Below, one piece after another: positions 60,119 through 64,000 of a stretch of 64,000 bases of DNA (position 1 is the stretch's first letter; the number at the start of each line of letters is the position of its first letter). The notes beneath the pieces are model-generated. The model was given only the letters and a program-made list of their open reading frames with translations, ran no database searches and was not told the DNA's origin. The position numbers and the translations under genes are program-made. Origin of the DNA: Sarcomyxa edulis. Its lineage: Eukaryota; Basidiomycota; Agaricomycetes; Agaricales; Mycenaceae. The DNA lies in assembly GCA_009761415.1 (NCBI GenBank), contig QUOL01000035.1:22741-86740 (forward strand), in the 5' to 3' direction.

Positions 60119-61915
60119 ATGGTTTTGTGTAATATCTGCGGAAAAGACTACAGTACACCACACGGCCTTAAAATCCACCAACGCAAATGCATAGCTCAAG
60201 CTAGGGCTTCACGGGCTCCACTGAAGAGATCGCACGAAGACGCTATAGGATCTGTCGACAACGATGAATCGGCTCCCCTTGCGGCGCCTGGGTTGAACGT
60301 TGATGATGGCGCAGCTCAAAACTCCAACAACGTAAGACTATTTGCAGCTTGTTCATCGTTTTACATGGCTCATCTACCCTTAGGATATGATGGACGTTGA
60401 CCCGCCGTCTCCGAGTCCACATGTCTCTCCCGCACCACCCTCTCCTCCTGTTGGACCGAGAGGACACTTACGCCGTCAAAAGAAGCTGCCAAAGCGATAT
60501 CTCGATATCATGCCACCAGCTCCTTCTGCTCTCGCAAACGCTCCTCGTGCACCAAGCCCTGTCAATCAAGCAACTAATGCGCCTGCCGCTGCCGTTAATC
60601 CACCACCTGTCTGCTTCCAGACTGAAGTCAATCGTGCTGGGCTCTACAAAATATACCCGCAGAAACCAACCCACGATCCGGATGCAGGTATATCCTTGGA
60701 CGACCTTTGCGATTCTCCCAATTTTTTGACCGCAAAACCTCCCTCGAATGAACCACCCCATATCCCGTCGTCAGAAGCTAATTCATCCGAGTCGATCTTT
60801 GCTCCCTTATTAAATGCCTCGACCGCTCGTCTCATGTGCTGGTTTCACAACGGATCCAACCTCAAATCTGCCGGTGAATTGGACCGTCTTGTACAGGATG
60901 TCCTTCTAAAGGAAGATTTCAAGGTTTCCGATCTACGCGGGTTTAGTGCGAACCGTGAACATGCACGATTGGACAAGGATTTTGACCAACAGCCTGTCGA
61001 CGGAGATAACATAGATGCTCAGGTGCCGCTTGGTCCTCCAGGTCACTTGGACTCTGATACACCTGAGCTTCGAGATGGCTGGAAGACCGTTACAATCGAA
61101 ATCCCTCTACCTGGGCCCAAGGTCAAGCGTGCAGAAAAGGATGCTGCGGTCTTCAAGGTGGAGGGGGTTCTTATCCGGCCTCTTCTTGATGTCATGAAGG
61201 AAGCGTTCCAAAGCGAGGAGTTTCTACGTTACCATTTGACACCGTTCGATAAGTTTTGGGATCCTACTCATGACCCCACTGACCCTTCCCACTCCACAAC
61301 TACACCAGCACCATGTTACGAGACCTCTGGTATCCCTGAGCCCCCCCGGGACACGAGCGAACGTACGGTGAATTATACACATCACCGGCGATGCTCGAAG
61401 CTCACCGTGCGCTACCTGCACATCCTAACCTTGAGACAGTCATTGCGGCGTACATGTTCTGGTCAGATTCTACTCATCTTGCAAACTTTGGAACCGCGTC
61501 GCTCTGGCCGCTGTATACGTTCTTCGGCAACTTGTCAAAATATATTCGGGCCAAACCAACGTCGCATTCTTGTCACCATCAAGCGTATATCCCCTCCGTA
61601 TGTTCGAACCACTTGATCGAGCCAATCCTTCACTAAACGATGTGTTATTCATAGCTTCCTGACTCTATAAATGAAGCTTACCGTGAAAAATTCCACAAAG
61701 CGCCGACAGCTGCAATGCTGACACATCTCAAGCGTGAGCTGATGCATGGTGTATGGGATAAACTCCTCACGCCTGCCTATGTTTCTTATCCGGGAATAGG
61801 GCGCCCTATTCCACTAACCCCGAGGTCATTTCAAGGCAAAACGGACGAAAAAGGTGACGGAATAGGGCGTTCAGTCACGAAATGTCACGGAATAGGGTGT
61901 TTTGTGACGGAATAG
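60119..61915 (+). pseudogene. Plavaka-like DNA transposase, frameshifted and 3' truncated
   Basis: Exons 60119-60331, 60384-61597 and 61655 onward join in phase, except for a frame break at the C7 run near 61341-61347, where one extra C would restore the frame. The N-terminus has a C2H2 finger (CNICGKDYSTPHGLKIHQRKC), then a Pro-rich linker. The body has GWKTVTIEIPLPGP, then PLLDVMKEAF, RTYGELYTSPAMLEAH, AYMFWSDSTHLANFGTASLWP and a KRELMHGVWDKLL helix. This order matches Plavaka transposases, a CACTA-like family of Agaricomycetes. At 61778 an A unit replaces the rest, and translation runs 46 codons into it to a stop at 61915. The catalytic core beyond this point is absent, so it cannot transpose by itself. 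The C7 break could be a mutation or a sequencing error. Confidence 0.82.
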
Positions 61916-63375
61916 GGCGTTCGGTCACGGAATAGGGCGTCCTGTGACGGAATAGGGCGTTCTTTGACACAACAGTAGGAGCCAGAGCATTTTCCAAATA
62001 AGACACTGACTTGTTATTTGGAACATCCAAGAATGCAAAAGCGACTACCAAGACGTGTCTGAGAGAGACAAGTAAAAATCAGGGATCAAAGAGGGAACCA
62101 GAGCATTTTTCAAATAAGACACTGGCTTGTTATTTGGAAACATCAAAAAACGCAAAAGCGAGTGACAAGGCGTGTCTGAGTGAGAAGTAAAAATCAGGTA
62201 TCAAAGAGGGAACCATCGAAGTGGAGAAGACGTCAACCATACACCCAGCGCGAGACAAAGACCAAAGTGAACGGTCAAAGCATTAGTTGCGACAAAAACG
62301 AAAACTAACTCTGAGAGGCAAGACAAGAAGGCAATCAACCTTCAGCCGTGCAACCCCAAGATCGAGATGAAGTGTATGCATCAGAGACGCAAAAATATGA
62401 GATCAAAGAGGGAACCATCGAAGTGGACAGACCGATACAAGACGATCAAGACAAAGAACGGTCAAAACGCAAGTGAAACAGGGATGAAGCCGTTAGACCC
62501 GTAATCGGAATCAGCCGCTACCCCCCCAGCTGGGACGTTAGGGTTGGGGTAGTTAGGCGGTTAGGGTTAGTGTTAGGCGTTAGGGTTAGTGTTAGGTGTT
62601 AGGGTTGAGGATCATATAAAAAAAAAGTGCGAGTTAGTATCAGAGTCAGAGTGTCAGTGTCAGTGTCAGTGCAGACATCAACTCACATACAAAATCAAGA
62701 TAGTCAGACAGTCAGTCAAGTGAGCAACCGACCTATCTCAAACAAGTCAACGAGCGACCGTTTCAAAAATAAAATGTGCATCACAATCAATTGTGGATCA
62801 AGTCAACATAGTCAGTCAGACTCACATTCCACATAAGACGGCACCCCACTATTTGGAAGCTAAGTCACCAACACCAAGTCTAAGATCAATTGTGGATCAA
62901 GTCAACAGAGTCAGTCAAACCCACATTCCAAATAAAATGACGCCCCACTATTTGAAACTGAGTCACCAACACCAGTCACCAACACCAAGTCTAAGATGAA
63001 TTGTGGATCAAGTCAACATAGTCAGACTCACATTCCAAATAAGACGACATCCCACTATTTGAAACTGAGTCACCAACACCAAGTCTGATGCAAGAACACT
63101 TAGGGTTACAATGTTTCCAAATAAGATGACACTCCACTATTTGGAGCCATCAACACCAAGTGAGTCCAAACTAACCCCGAGTAACTTCGAGCTGAAACAA
63201 CACGGAAATAACCCCGTGTAACCCCGAGTTCAAACGACATGGAAATAACCCCGTATAACCCCGAGCTCAAACAGCACAGAAATAACCCCGAGTAACCCCG
63301 AGCTCATTTACGACAAACGACAAGGAAACAACTCCAAGCTACCCCAGCGTCACGCTATGAGAAGCGACCGGATCA
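61778..63375 (+). repeat. full-length A unit, 1,598 bp, divergent subfamily
   Basis: It has the fixed end, palindrome, iterons, telomere-like tracts and the distal end GAGAAGCGACCGGATCA. It is longer than array units because of an extra hairpin module (about 62825-62930) and an extra TAACCCCG stretch. Diagnostic bases (CACGAAATG, TTTGACAC, ACTGACTTG, GCGACTACC) separate it from the array units. Confidence 0.9.
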
Positions 63376-63811
63376 TATGTTTCTTATCCGGGAATAGGGC
63401 GCCCTATTCCACTAACCCCGAGGTCATTTCAAGGCAAAACGGACGAAAAAGGTGACGGAATAGGGCGTTCAGTCACGAAATGTCACGGAATAGGGTGTTT
63501 TGTGACGGAATAGGGCGTTCGGTCACGGAATAGGGCGTCCTGTGACGGAATAGGGCGTTCTTTGACACAACAGTAGGAGCCAGAGCATTTTCCAAATAAG
63601 ACACTGACTTGTTATTTGGAACATCCAAGAATGCAAAAGCGACTACCAAGACGTGTCTGAGAGAGACAAGTAAAAATCAGGGATCAAAGAGGGAACCAGA
63701 GCATTTTTCAAATAAGACACTGGCTTGTTATTTGGAAACATCAAAAAACGCAAAAGCGAGTGACAAGGCGTGTCTGAGTGAGAAGTAAAAATCAGGTATC
63801 AAAGAGGGAAC
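63376..63811 (+). repeat. terminal A unit cut by the telomere
   Basis: The first 436 bp of an A unit of the same subfamily, ending at AAAGAGGGAAC directly before TTAGGG. Confidence 0.9.
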
Positions 63812-64000
63812 TTAGGGTTAGGGTTAGGGTTAGGGTTAGGGTTAGGGGTTAGGGTTAGGGTTAGGGTTAGGGTTAGGGTTAGGGTTAGGGTTAGGGTTAG
63901 GGTTAGGGTTAGGGTTAGGGTTAGGGTTAGGGTTAGGGTTAGGGTTAGGGTTAGGGTTAGGGTTAGGGTTAGGGTTAGGGTTAGGGTTAGGGTTAGGGTT
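63812..64000 (+). repeat. telomere, (TTAGGG)n
   Basis: About 31 perfect TTAGGG repeats run to the window end, with one TTAGGGG variant at 63842-63848. The G-rich strand runs 5'->3' outward, as expected for a right chromosome end. Confidence 0.98.

Overview
The window is the right-hand end of a fungal chromosome. It finishes in about 31 uninterrupted TTAGGG repeats (63812-64000). Short GT-AG introns of about 50-60 nt, a TET/JBP-type dioxygenase, a Plavaka-like transposase and a giant RecQ-type telomere-linked helicase (TLH) together point to an Agaricomycete basidiomycete. I cannot name the genus from sequence alone.

Layout. 1-2738 is mostly non-coding and carries a dispersed repeat with conserved splice sites (R1) and a decayed C-terminal zinc-domain relic of a TLH-like helicase. 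2952-8050 is the only ordinary-looking gene cluster: a minus-strand JmjC-like Fe(II) oxygenase, a divergent plus-strand TET/JBP-like 2OG-Fe(II) dioxygenase, and a broken histone H3 gene. 8221-14011 is a patchwork of duplicated subtelomeric repeats (families A, B, C). 14012-29155 holds two head-to-tail copies (7,009-bp period) of a TLH element; the first lost its 3' end, the second looks intact. 29156-46009 is a tandem array of 13 A units (full length 1,452 bp, plus 936/937-, 1,337/1,338- and 1,034-bp truncations). 46010-61777 is a non-array segment with few long ORFs, many splice-donor-like sites, tandem repeats, an unrecognised gene relic and a broken Plavaka-like transposase. 61778-63811 holds two more A units, the last cut by the telomere.

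The most interesting signal is shared by three otherwise different repeat families (A, B and the TLH element). Each has a fixed centromere-proximal end starting with TA, almost always joined after a C. Each carries a strong palindrome or hairpin starting 14-15 nt inside that end. The telomere-proximal ends vary or are truncated. This polarity suggests repeated capture or extension of chromosome ends by elements that attach through one defined hairpin-bearing end. HeT-A-like end transposition, Helitron-like one-ended transfer and break-induced replication all remain possible. The helicase would be the only sizeable protein such a system encodes here.

The gene cluster at 3-8 kb groups two oxygenases expected to act on chromatin or nucleic acid beside an H3 relic. 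Three ACGCGT boxes 11 bp apart and a 27-bp inverted repeat lie in the region between the two oxygenase genes.
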